Source: an uncultured Clostridia bacterium (lineage in GTDB: Bacteria > Bacillota > Clostridia > TANB77 > CAG-508). From it: DNA of 20,904 nt. The translations under genes were made by a program, and so were the position numbers. The notes below the pieces were generated by a model. It had not been told where the DNA came from. It searched no databases and was given only the letters and a program-made list of their open reading frames with translations. The stretch spans positions 476-21,379 of the forward strand of contig CAPBNZ010000013.1 of NCBI GenBank assembly GCA_948585895.1, in the 5' to 3' direction. Positions 9,008 to 15,746 of the stretch are shown here, in pieces (the stretch's first letter is position 1; each line of letters starts with the position of its first letter).

Positions 9008-9301
9008 GTTAGTTGCTAAAGAGCTAACAATAAGCCTAATTGCATCACAAAAACCATTCCTATAATACTTCTCATTCCAATAATCAATATAATCCATAAA
9101 ATTCTCATCAAGAAAACTAAGTTGTTTTTCAACATATTTTCTATCTTTATTAGGAACACGTTTTAAAATTCTTTCAGAAATTTCATCAAAATAAATATGA
9201 TGTTTTCTATCCTCATCACAAGTCAAAGAGCATAATTCCTCCTCTCTAAAATTCAACCAATCTTTTAAAATATCATCATTAACTTCTCTTAAATTATTCA
9301 T
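9005..9301 (-). CDS. Small hypothetical protein next to the attachment site
   Basis: A 98-residue, acidic, cytoplasmic-looking protein with no signal peptide, membrane segment or motif I recognise. It begins MNNLREVNDDILKDWLNF, contains an acidic stretch with one SLTCDED segment and ends IRLIVSSLATN. The ATG at 9301 is chosen because GGAGG lies at 9310-9314, 8 nt before it. The upstream ATG at 9316 overlaps that RBS and is unlikely to be used. It is the last gene before the island end, where excision or maintenance genes often sit, but nothing in the sequence shows such a function. Confidence 0.6.
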   Translation of the reverse strand: MNNLREVNDDILKDWLNFREEELCSLTCDEDRKHHIYFDEISERILKRVPNKDRKYVEKQLSFLDENFMDYIDYWNEKYYRNGFCDAIRLIVSSLATN

Positions 9302-9330
9302 TATTTTAACCTCCATTTTTATTAAAAATT

Positions 9331-9352
9331 ATTGGGGACAAATTGGGGACAA
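9331..9352. repeat. Tandem 11-bp repeat near the island end
   Basis: ATTGGGGACAA occurs twice, back to back, at 9331-9341 and 9342-9352. The GGGGAC blocks stand out in this AT-rich stretch. Directly repeated arms near attachment sites are often integrase arm-type binding sites; that role is inference. The rest of 9353-9469 is AT-rich and shows no gene. Confidence 0.5.
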
Positions 9353-9469
9353 TCATTGCAAAAATAGACCTATTTTAACTTAATTCATAATCACACCAAT
9401 TTGCTATAACCCTATTAAAACTAATAAAAACTCAAGTTAACAAAATTTCTCAAAAACACTAATTAAATT

Positions 9470-9514
9470 CTCATAACCCAAAGGTCGGTAGTTCGAGTCT
9501 ACCCTCCGCAACCA
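9470..9514 (+). other. tRNA (CAT anticodon) 3' half, attachment site attR
   Basis: The sequence gives the anticodon loop CTCATAA (9470-9476, anticodon CAT), the 3' anticodon stem (9477-9481), a 5-nt variable loop, the T arm GGTAG-TTCGAGT-CTACC (9487-9503), the acceptor strand CTCCGCA (9504-9510), A, and CCA at 9512-9514. The 5' half is missing: no matching anticodon-stem or acceptor strand lies upstream, which is AT-rich. This is the 3' part of a tRNA-Met-like gene, as left by site-specific integration. It is not a functional tRNA. Confidence 0.85.
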
Positions 9515-9522
9515 AATAAGTC

Positions 9523-9603
9523 AAATCCAAACTATAAAAGTTTGGATTTAAATAATTTAGGGCAACCAAATGATAGCTAGCTGAAAAGCTGGCTACTTTT
9601 TTT
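9523..9603 (+). terminator. Two hairpins after the tRNA fragment, the second a classic terminator
   Basis: AAATCCAAACT (9523-9533) pairs perfectly with AGTTTGGATTT (9539-9549). Then TAGCTAGCT (9574-9582) pairs with AGCTGGCTA (9587-9595) around GAAA, followed by seven T. These probably ended the original tRNA transcript. The rest of 9604-9714 holds no gene. Confidence 0.75.
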
Positions 9604-9714
9604 GTATAGGAAAAATCAAAAACTCTTTTGAGCAACCAACTACATTCCACAGAAAATTTCTATAAAATTTTCGTAGATGAACAAAAACGAGCAAAAACTT
9701 TTATCCTACCTCTT

Positions 9715-9742
9715 TTGTTCTATACTAAAAATATGATATAAT
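9715..9742 (+). promoter_or_regulatory. Promoter of the cytosine methyltransferase
   Basis: TTGTTC (9715-9720) and TATAAT (9737-9742) are 16 nt apart, upstream of the AAAGGGTG RBS before the ATG at 9806. Confidence 0.6.
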
Positions 9743-9805
9743 GATTAACAAAAACTACAAGAATAAAAACTATATATAATAATAGACGTAGAAAGGGTGT
9801 AGCAA

Positions 9806-11006
9806 ATGGAAAAGACGGTATGTGAATTGTTTGCAGGAGTTGGAGGATTTAGAATAGGATTAGAAAAGTCTGATAAATCTTGGCATACAGTTTGGGTCAA
9901 TCAATGGGAACCTGGTAAAAAAAGCCAGCATGCATTTGATTGCTATGTATCACATTTTGGAAAAAATAAAAATTATATCAATAAAGATATCGCAAGTATC
10001 GATAAAAACAATATACCTAATCACAATTTATTAGTTGGAGGGTTTCCTTGTCAAGACTACTCTGTAGCCAGAACAGGTGCAAAAGGAATTGAAGGAAAAA
10101 AAGGGGTGTTATGGTGGCAAATAAGAGATATCTTAGAAGCCAAATCCCCTAAATTCGTATTATTAGAAAATGTAGATAGATTATTGAAATCACCAGCAGC
10201 TCAAAGAGGACGTGATTTTGGAGTTATATTAGCCTGTTTTAATGACTTGGGATATACTGTAGAATGGCGTGTTATAAATGCTGCTGAATATGGCTTTGCT
10301 CAAAGGAGAAGAAGAACATTTATATTTGCATGTAAAAATGATACCAATTATTACAATGAGATTAAAAATAATAAACTAGAAGAAATTATACATAAAAATC
10401 GGATTTTTTATTAAAGAATTTGCTATTCATTCAAATATAGATGGAAAAGAATCTGAATTTATATATGAAGATGTATACGATGTTTCTGAACATTTTAAAA
10501 TGGATTTTAAAAATTCAGGTGTCATGAAAAATGGTAGAATCTATACCGAAAATGTCACCCCTATAGAAGTAAGCTTTACACCCTTAAATAAAATTATTCA
10601 AAAGGATGGTATCGATAAAAAATATTATTTAGGAAATAATTTAGATAAGTGGAACTATTTAAAAGGGGCAAAAGATATTTTAAGAAAAGCAGGAACTCCA
10701 CAAGAATATCATTTTAGAGAAGGAGCTATAGCATTTCCTGATTCTTTAGAAAAACCAGCTAGAACCATGTTAACAAGCGAAGGTAGCTTAAATAGAAGTA
10801 CCCATGTAATAGAAGACCCCAAAAATAAGTGCTACCGATTATTAACACCTTTAGAAACGGAAAGAATAAACGGCTTTCCAGATAATTGGACAGATACAGG
10901 AATGCCACAAAATTTTAGATATTTTTGTATGGGAAATGCTCTTGTAGTAGGATTAATAGAGAAAATGGGAATAAGACTAAATGAAATATTTAAAAAAGAA
11001 GTATAA
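9806..11006 (+). CDS. dcm: DNA (cytosine-5) methyltransferase, joined by a +1 shift at CGGA
   Basis: The enzyme transfers a methyl group from S-adenosylmethionine to C5 of cytosine. The 5' frame has motif I FAGVGGFRIGL, motif IV GGFPCQDYS with the catalytic Cys, motif VI ENVDRLL and motif VIII QRRRRTF. It stops after 202 residues. Motifs IX (RLLTPLETERINGFPDNW) and X (GNALVVGLI) are in the +1 frame ending at 11006. The frames meet at AAT-CGG-ATT (10400-10402): skipping C gives Asn-Gly-Phe-Phe-Ile-Lys-Glu-Phe, matching the GFFAKEFP-like segment common in this family. The joined product is about 399 residues, a normal length. Without the shift the product lacks the target-recognition end. No partner nuclease is next to it. 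Confidence 0.85.
10400..10403 (+). other. CGGA +1 recoding site in the methyltransferase
   Basis: This is the only in-frame CGG in the gene. Three other CGG triplets, at 9816, 10858 and 10871, are out of frame. Skipping C reads GGA (Gly) and opens the frame to 11006. Confidence 0.7.
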
Positions 11007-11067
11007 CATTTGCATTTTAAAGAAAACTTCTTGTAAATAAAATTTTAGAGTAAGATATAAAAAAATG

Positions 11068-11131
11068 AACTCTCTTATACAATATGCTTTACCCTTTGTA
11101 ATTTAAGTTAACCATATTGTATGTGAGAGTT
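11068..11131. terminator. Hairpin between convergent genes
   Basis: AACTCTCTTATACAATATG (11068-11086) pairs with 11113-11131 with only two mismatches, and a T-rich stretch follows. It separates the methyltransferase from the convergent prepilin-like gene. Confidence 0.6.
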
Positions 11132-11171
11132 TATTTGTTTTAATCTTATAAAAAGATTCTTATGATTATAT

Positions 11172-12312
11172 CTAATTTTCAATTAATGTATAATTTCTAT
11201 TAAATGTAGCTGTTTGAATACAAACAATAGGACGAACAGCAGCATTGGAAATACAATAACTACCATTGACTCTACCACTATCACCTTGCACTTGTAAACA
11301 CCCATTAGCTGAATAAGCATAAGGAGAGGCTAACCACCAATTTTCATTACTGCTTTTGTTATATATTCCATAATTGTGACTCGTTTTTAGCCAATCTGAA
11401 TCCATCTTTCTCCTATAACCAGCATCTCCTGAAGTCGCATCAAATGTGAACTCTATTATACCTTCTTTTTCTTCCATGGTATTATAGGATGCACTAAACA
11501 ATTCAGCAGTTGGTGAACCAATTGCAAATACAGCATCAGCATTTTTATATTTTGACCACATAGAAGAATCTGATGTATCTGTCAGCCATGCCGTTGCTCT
11601 TATTGTCTCAGTTTCGTTACTTTCTATAAATAATGAACTTATTGTTGGATTTAATTTTTGCCCTATTGTACTAACATCTTTTCCTGTTTTGTATTTAAGT
11701 TCCCCTTTTTCATCTCTTACCGTTGTATACATATCACTTGGACAATAATCTCCAATACAATTATCAGAAATTAAATAAGTATAGTTAGTATCTTGATAAA
11801 ATAATCTCCAACAACCTGTTTCATTTTTTTCTACTTGGTATTCCTTTACTTTCCATCCATATTTATCTGTATTTTTTGCACTTGTTCCTATTTCTAATGT
11901 GTCTGGGTTAAATGTTGGCGGGGTAACAGGTTCTCCTACTATATTTTTGTTATAAATTTCAGACCAAGTTATTTCATATCCCCCTTCTTTAGCTATTAAT
12001 TTCGTTTCTTCTAATAATTCACTTGGTACCTCAATAAAATATCGATTTAATATTTGTGTTAATTGATTGTTTGGTATATCTCCCTCATTTTCTGCTTGTA
12101 GTCCAGCAATATCAGTTTGTACTCTTTCTATCACTTCTGCTTTCCCTGTTTTTTCCTTAGCAATTCGTGCTTGTGTTAAAATTCCATTTTCCCCTGTTAA
12201 AGCACTAATCGCTACTCCTGCTAAAATTAAAAGAACAACAATTGTAATGACAAGGGCTATAAGTGTAATTCCGCTGGTTCGCTTTTTGACTTGTTATTTT
12301 TTGTTTCTTCAT
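11172..12312 (-). CDS. Prepilin-like exported protein, joined by a +1 shift at CGGA
   Basis: An ATG at 12312 with GGAGG (12323-12327) 10 nt upstream starts MKKQKITSQKANQ. Codon 14 is CGG followed by A. Staying in frame stops after 35 residues. Skipping C gives GITLIALVITIVVLLILAGV, a type IV prepilin cleavage site and hydrophobic helix, then one open frame to 11172 (about 379 residues in all). The glycine made by the shift is the one prepilin peptidase needs. After the helix come a helical region and a Cys-containing globular domain, ending with WWLASPYAYSANG and VRPIVCI. That resembles the domain I know from clostridial DUF6273-type surface proteins. The GTG at 12134 would drop the signal segment and is not a credible start. 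Role: pilus-like or surface protein; exact function unknown. Confidence 0.8.
12270..12273 (-). other. CGGA +1 recoding site in the prepilin-like gene
   Basis: Minus-strand CAG-CGG-AAT; skipping C reads CAG-(C)-GGA-ATT, giving Gln-Gly-Ile. It is the only in-frame CGG; those at 11593 and 11722 are out of frame. Confidence 0.7.
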
Positions 12313-12343
12313 CTTACGTAATCCTCCTTTATTTCTAACATCA

Positions 12344-12372
12344 TTTATAACATAACTATTACTATTTTTCAA
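12344..12372 (-). promoter_or_regulatory. Promoter of the prepilin-like gene
   Basis: Minus-strand TTGAAA (12367-12372) and TATAAA (12344-12349), 17 nt apart. An 11-bp inverted repeat, CAATACTTTTT (12370-12380) with AAAAAGTATTG (12453-12463), spans the gap to sufB and may end the suf transcript. Confidence 0.55.
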
Positions 12373-12477
12373 TACTTTTTATCTTTTAGATTACACTTTG
12401 ACTATTTGGTCAATTTCGTGGACATCCATAGAAAGATGTAAGAATGAGCATTAAAAAGTATTGATTTTTCAAAATTA

Positions 12478-13407
12478 CTATTTCAAAAATCCATTAATAA
12501 TCTCTTCTTCTGCTTCTTTTTCAGAAAGCCCAAGTGTCATAAACTTTATTAACTGCTCTCCTGCTATTTTTCCAATTGCTGCTTCATGTATTAAGTTGGC
12601 ATCTACATTATTTGCTGTAATTTCTGGAGTTGCTGTTACTTTTGCATAATCTTTGATAATTGCATCACATTCACTATGGGCAAAACATTGGTGATTTCCA
12701 TAAATTTTTGAAACAAAGAATTGCTCCGAGTTTTCTGTTGCGACAGATCTTGATATTACATGTGTACTTGCATTCTTACCATTTAACTTAACATCAAATA
12801 CTGTCTTAGCAAATTGCTTTCCATGTGTCATAATTTTTTCAGATACTATAAAATTAGTGTTTTCTTCTAGCTCTCCTTTGGTTTCTCTTATGGTGGAATC
12901 TACTCCTTTTATCTGGCTACTTTCCATTTCCATACTACTTCCCGCTTTCAAATATACTTCCGTAACTGGATTTAAAATTCTTTTGCCTTCTCCTTTTCCT
13001 TCTCCATAATGTTTTTCTATATATTTTACTTTTGCCCCTTCTTCTAAAAAGAAACGATGAATTCCATCATGCCTAGAATCTTGATGATAATCATTATGAA
13101 TACCACATCCTGCTACAATAATTACATTAGCATTTTTTCCAATATAAAAATCATTGTATACTAAATCATTTCGTCCACTTTCCGTTATAATAACTGGTAT
13201 ATGAATAAATTCAAATTTTGTGTTTTCTTTCACATAAATATCAATTCCTGGTTTATCTGTTTTGGTAACAATATTTATGTTTTCTGTTACTTTCCTTTCA
13301 ATCCCTTCGCCATTCTTTCTAATATTATAAGCTCCTTTTGAAAGGTTCTCTAAATTAGATACTTCACTTAAAAGTTTTTTATCAACTTCGTTTATCTTTC
13401 CCTGCAT
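12478..13407 (-). CDS. sufB: SufB/SufD-family Fe-S cluster scaffold
   Basis: This SufBD-family protein would form, with SufC, the scaffold on which iron-sulfur clusters are built in the cytoplasm. The 309 residues are mostly beta-helix repeats. The C-terminal end has the family hallmarks: FAHSECDAII with a cysteine near 247 in the position of the SufB ligand cysteine, LIHEAAIGKI with the conserved Glu at about 275, and EAEEEIINGFL at the end. It is shorter than the roughly 470-residue SufB of full suf operons and matches the short SufB of minimal SufBC systems. It starts 14 nt after sufC with a GAGG RBS. There is no sufS, sufU or sufD beside it. Confidence 0.88.
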   Translation of the reverse strand: MQGKINEVDKKLLSEVSNLENLSKGAYNIRKNGEGIERKVTENINIVTKTDKPGIDIYVKENTKFEFIHIPVIITESGRNDLVYNDFYIGKNANVIIVAGCGIHNDYHQDSRHDGIHRFFLEEGAKVKYIEKHYGEGKGEGKRILNPVTEVYLKAGSSMEMESSQIKGVDSTIRETKGELEENTNFIVSEKIMTHGKQFAKTVFDVKLNGKNASTHVISRSVATENSEQFFVSKIYGNHQCFAHSECDAIIKDYAKVTATPEITANNVDANLIHEAAIGKIAGEQLIKFMTLGLSEKEAEEEIINGFLK

Positions 13408-13421
13408 ATGTTATCCTCTTT

Positions 13422-14129
13422 CTATTTTTTTATTTTATAGCATTCTGTTTTGGTAAATGTCTTATTTAATATTTCTTTACTTGTCCCAATTTCTTGTATC
13501 TTTCCTGCTTTCATTAAAATTACTTCGTCTGCTATGTTTAAGATTCTTTCTTGGTGTGAGATAATAAGCGTTGTTCCTTTGATTAGTTCTCCCATTTTCT
13601 CAAATACATCAATTAAATTACTAAAACTCCATAAATCGATTCCCGCTTCTGGCTCATCAAATATGGTTAGCTTAGCTCTTCTTAATGCTACCGTTGCAAT
13701 TTCTATTCTTTTTAATTCTCCTCCTGATAAAGAACCATTTACTTCTCTATCTACATATTCTTTTGCACATAAACCTACTTTTGATAGTATTTCACATGCT
13801 TCCATTTTTGTCATGGCTTTTTTGGCTGCTATTTTCAATAAATCATATACTGTTATTCCCTTGAATTTTACTGGTTGCTGGAAAGCAAAACTAATTCCTA
13901 AATTTGCTCTTTCATCTATACTTAATCTGGTAATATCCTTCCCATCTAAGATGACTTTTCCTGTGTCTGGTTCTTCAATTCCCATAATGATTTTTACTAA
14001 AGTGGATTTTCCAGAACCATTTGGTCCAGTAATAGCAATAAATTTCCCTATATCAATTTCTAAATTAATATTATCTAGTATTTTTCTTTTTTCTCTTTCA
14101 AAACATATATTTCTAAGTTCTAATAACAT
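13422..14129 (-). CDS. sufC: SufC, ABC ATPase of Fe-S cluster assembly
   Basis: A soluble ABC ATPase of 235 residues: Walker A GPNGSGKST at 35-43, Q-loop FQQP near 82-85, signature LSGGE at 133-137 followed by LKRIEIA (typical of SufC), Walker B TIFDEPEAGID near 154-164 and switch His191. SufC powers conformational change of the SufB scaffold. Its ATG comes 1 nt after the TGA of the regulator gene, with the RBS (AGGGG) inside that gene's end, so the two are translationally coupled. Confidence 0.93.
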   Translation of the reverse strand: MLLELRNICFEREKRKILDNINLEIDIGKFIAITGPNGSGKSTLVKIIMGIEEPDTGKVILDGKDITRLSIDERANLGISFAFQQPVKFKGITVYDLLKIAAKKAMTKMEACEILSKVGLCAKEYVDREVNGSLSGGELKRIEIATVALRRAKLTIFDEPEAGIDLWSFSNLIDVFEKMGELIKGTTLIISHQERILNIADEVILMKAGKIQEIGTSKEILNKTFTKTECYKIKK

Positions 14130-14130
14130 T

Positions 14131-14610
14131 TCATTCTTCCCCTTTTTGATTTATTTTTAGCCTGTTTTTTGCGGTAATTTTAACACAGTTTCTACATTTT
14201 TCACTGTTTTCGTCATATCCACAATTTAAATCTTCTAACTTCATAATTTGTGTTATATATTGATTTAATTTTTGGGCTGTTTTTTCTGACATGGCATACT
14301 TCATTGCTGTAGCTTCTTCTTCTGCTTGTTGTTTTTCAATATCTAGTATTTCTATTAAAAACATTTTTAGTATGTCTTGTTTCTTTATTACTTCAACTGC
14401 ATAAGCCTCTCCTTGCTTTGTTAAGGTTATATTACCATAAGCTTTATAGTTTATTAACGCCATATCTTTTAGTGTATTGATTGCTTTGTTTACACTTGGT
14501 TTTGTAATTTTAAGTTTTAAAGCAATGTCTGTTACTCTAACTTTTTGGGTATTCTTTTTTAATAAATATATTGTCTTTAGATACTCCTCTTGTGAACTTG
14601 TCAATTTCAT
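14131..14610 (-). CDS. DtxR/MntR-family metal-dependent repressor
   Basis: The first 65 residues are the winged helix of the DtxR family (SSQEEYLKTIYLL, then VRVTDIALKLKITKPSVNKAI). A helical dimerisation/metal region follows (EILDIEKQQAEEEATAMKYAMSEKT). There is no SH3-like third domain. Instead the end has a cysteine cluster, LNCGYDENSEKCRNC, which could bind iron or zinc or sense cluster status. Heading the sufC-sufB operon, it probably represses it when metal is plentiful. GTTAG-N6-CTAAC in its own promoter is a likely operator. Whether Fe or Mn is the effector cannot be told. Confidence 0.87.
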   Translation of the reverse strand: MKLTSSQEEYLKTIYLLKKNTQKVRVTDIALKLKITKPSVNKAINTLKDMALINYKAYGNITLTKQGEAYAVEVIKKQDILKMFLIEILDIEKQQAEEEATAMKYAMSEKTAQKLNQYITQIMKLEDLNCGYDENSEKCRNCVKITAKNRLKINQKGEE

Positions 14611-14624
14611 AATTTTCTCCTTTT

Positions 14625-14669
14625 GTTAGATTGTGCTAACATTTTATTACAGATTCTAATTTTTGTCAA
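14625..14669 (-). promoter_or_regulatory. Promoter and DtxR-like operator of the suf operon
   Basis: Minus-strand TTGACA (14664-14669) and TAAAAT (14641-14646) are 17 nt apart. Directly downstream, at 14625-14640, GTTAG and CTAAC form an inverted repeat with a 6-nt spacer, overlapping the expected start site. DtxR/IdeR boxes share TTAG...CTAA half sites. The stretch 14670-14788 shows no gene; CAGATTCTAA occurs both at 14650-14659 and 14783-14792. Confidence 0.65.
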
Positions 14670-14788
14670 GTTATTTTCATGCTGCTAACTTAAAAATGTA
14701 ATTACTGATACCATACTATCAACTTAATTCTTTTGGTTTTTCCATTAATTATTTTTTAACTTTCGGTTACCTATCATGCTAACAGATT

Positions 14789-15001
14789 CTAAAAATGAAA
14801 CCAGAACAGGATAAATCTCATCAGCTTAAGCTACTTATATGATTTTTGTAACAACCGCGTAAGCGACCAAACGAGCATTAGCGAGTGCGATTGGAGCAAC
14901 CTACCATGATTCAAACTGATGGTTGCGACATACAAGGTGTAAAAAAATCATATAAGTAGCTTAAGCTGATGAGATTTATCCTGTTCTAGTTTCATTTTTA
15001 G
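14789..15001. repeat. 213-bp palindromic element (MITE-like or structured)
   Basis: Arms of 59 bp at 14789-14847 and 14943-15001 are inverted copies with a single mismatch. They enclose a 95-bp core that is clearly GC-richer than its surroundings and has its own repeats (CAACC...GGTTG and a GCGAG-type motif). There is no ORF and no clear target-site duplication. It sits 7 nt after the comEA stop, so it could also act as a transcription barrier between comEA and the suf promoter region. Confidence 0.75.
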
Positions 15002-15008
15002 TGTTTCA

Positions 15009-15654
15009 TCATATTGTAATAAAAGCCTTCATCTTCTCAAATTTGTTATCACCTACACCACTTACCTCTTTAATATCTTCTATTTTTTTAAATCTTCCCT
15101 TTTCCTTTCTATAATTAAGTATTTTAATTGCTGTCGATGGACCAATTCCTGGTAAGGTTTCTAGTTGGGTCTGTGTTGCTGTATTAATATTTACTTTTGC
15201 ATTTTGGGTATTTTCCTTTTTCTCATTACCAACAGAAATTCCAAGTGAATCTGTTATATCGTTTTCGTCTATATGATTTTGATTTGCCTTCTCTTGTTTA
15301 GTTGAAACATGTATTTTCATTCCATCTTCTAATTTATAAGCTAAATTAATATCTTTCATATATGCTTCTTCCTTGATTCCTCCGTGCTTTTTCTATAGCA
15401 TCTGCTATCCTACTATCTTTTTTTAATTCTACTACACCTTCTTTTTTTACAGCACCAGATATATGAACTAAAATTTTATCATTGTTATATTCTTCTTGTT
15501 GTTCTATTCTATCACTTTGTATTTCTAAACTGTTTTCTATTACTGACACTGTATTGTTGCCTTCCTTTGCATATACATAATAGTAAACAAAGCCAGTTAT
15601 AATAGTTACTAATATTCCTAATATAATTTTCTGTTTTTTATTTAAATGATACAT
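15009..15654 (-). CDS. comEA: ComEA-like DNA receptor, joined by a +1 shift at CGGA
   Basis: ComEA is a membrane-anchored DNA-binding protein that helps draw DNA across the wall in natural transformation. The 5' frame has one membrane helix (IILGILVTIITGFVYYYVY) and the first half of an SLBB domain (ILVHISGAVKKEGVVEL, then RIADAIEKA), and stops after 102 residues. The +1 frame carries the rest of SLBB (KDINLAYKLEDGMKIHV) and the helix-hairpin-helix pair (VNINTATQTQLETLPGIGPS; IEDIKEVSGVGDNKFEKM). They meet at GCA-CGG-AGG (15384-15382); skipping C gives Ala-Gly-Gly-Ile, the conserved KAGG of SLBB domains. The product is about 214 residues, normal for ComEA. AAGGAGG precedes the ATG. Confidence 0.87.
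15381..15384 (-). other. CGGA +1 recoding site in comEA
   Basis: Minus-strand GCA-CGG-AGG. It is the only CGG in the gene in any frame that I can find. Skipping C reads GGA-GGA-ATC. Confidence 0.7.
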
Positions 15655-15691
15655 AATAACCTCCTTAAAATAAATTTAATATTTGATATAG

Positions 15692-15720
15692 TTGAAAATT
15701 TAGGTAAAATGCGTTATGAT
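15692..15720 (+). promoter_or_regulatory. Promoter of the D,D-carboxypeptidase
   Basis: TTGAAA (15692-15697) and TATGAT (15715-15720), 17 nt apart, with GGAG before the ATG at 15747. The divergent comEA promoter is not evident. Confidence 0.6.
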
Positions 15721-15746
15721 TATGTATATTATTAGGAGAAAGAAAA

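Larger units (their letters stand above)
1..9514. mobile_element. Right end of a tRNA-integrated defence island
   Basis: The stretch from the left edge to the tRNA 3' fragment at 9470-9514 holds only accessory genes: type I restriction, Fic, kinase, PIN, a group II intron and a small hypothetical gene. Islands that integrate into the 3' end of a tRNA gene leave an intact tRNA at one end and a copy of its 3' half at the other. The fragment here points right and is followed by what look like the tRNA's original terminators, so the island lies to its left. The integrase and the intact tRNA would be beyond base 1. The left limit is therefore unknown, and the island assignment is inference from context. 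Confidence 0.55.

Noticed and set aside
9561..9640. Further attachment-site copies at GCAACCAA near 9562 and 9631
   Set aside because: Only 8-10 bases match the tRNA end, and the T arm is absent.
11210..11420. Target of a diversity-generating retroelement
   Set aside because: The only reverse transcriptase is the group II maturase, and I see no template repeat copy of the C-terminal region.
12067..12321. Plus-strand ORF opposite the prepilin start
   Set aside because: It is the complement of the prepilin helix region and has no RBS.
13450..14160. Long plus-strand ORF opposite sufC
   Set aside because: It is an antisense shadow of sufC with no RBS or motifs.
9806..15654. Three independent pseudogenes or assembly errors
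   Set aside because: All three shifts sit on CGGA, both sides keep every motif, and no other in-frame CGG exists in the window. Raw reads would still be needed to exclude a motif-linked sequencing error.
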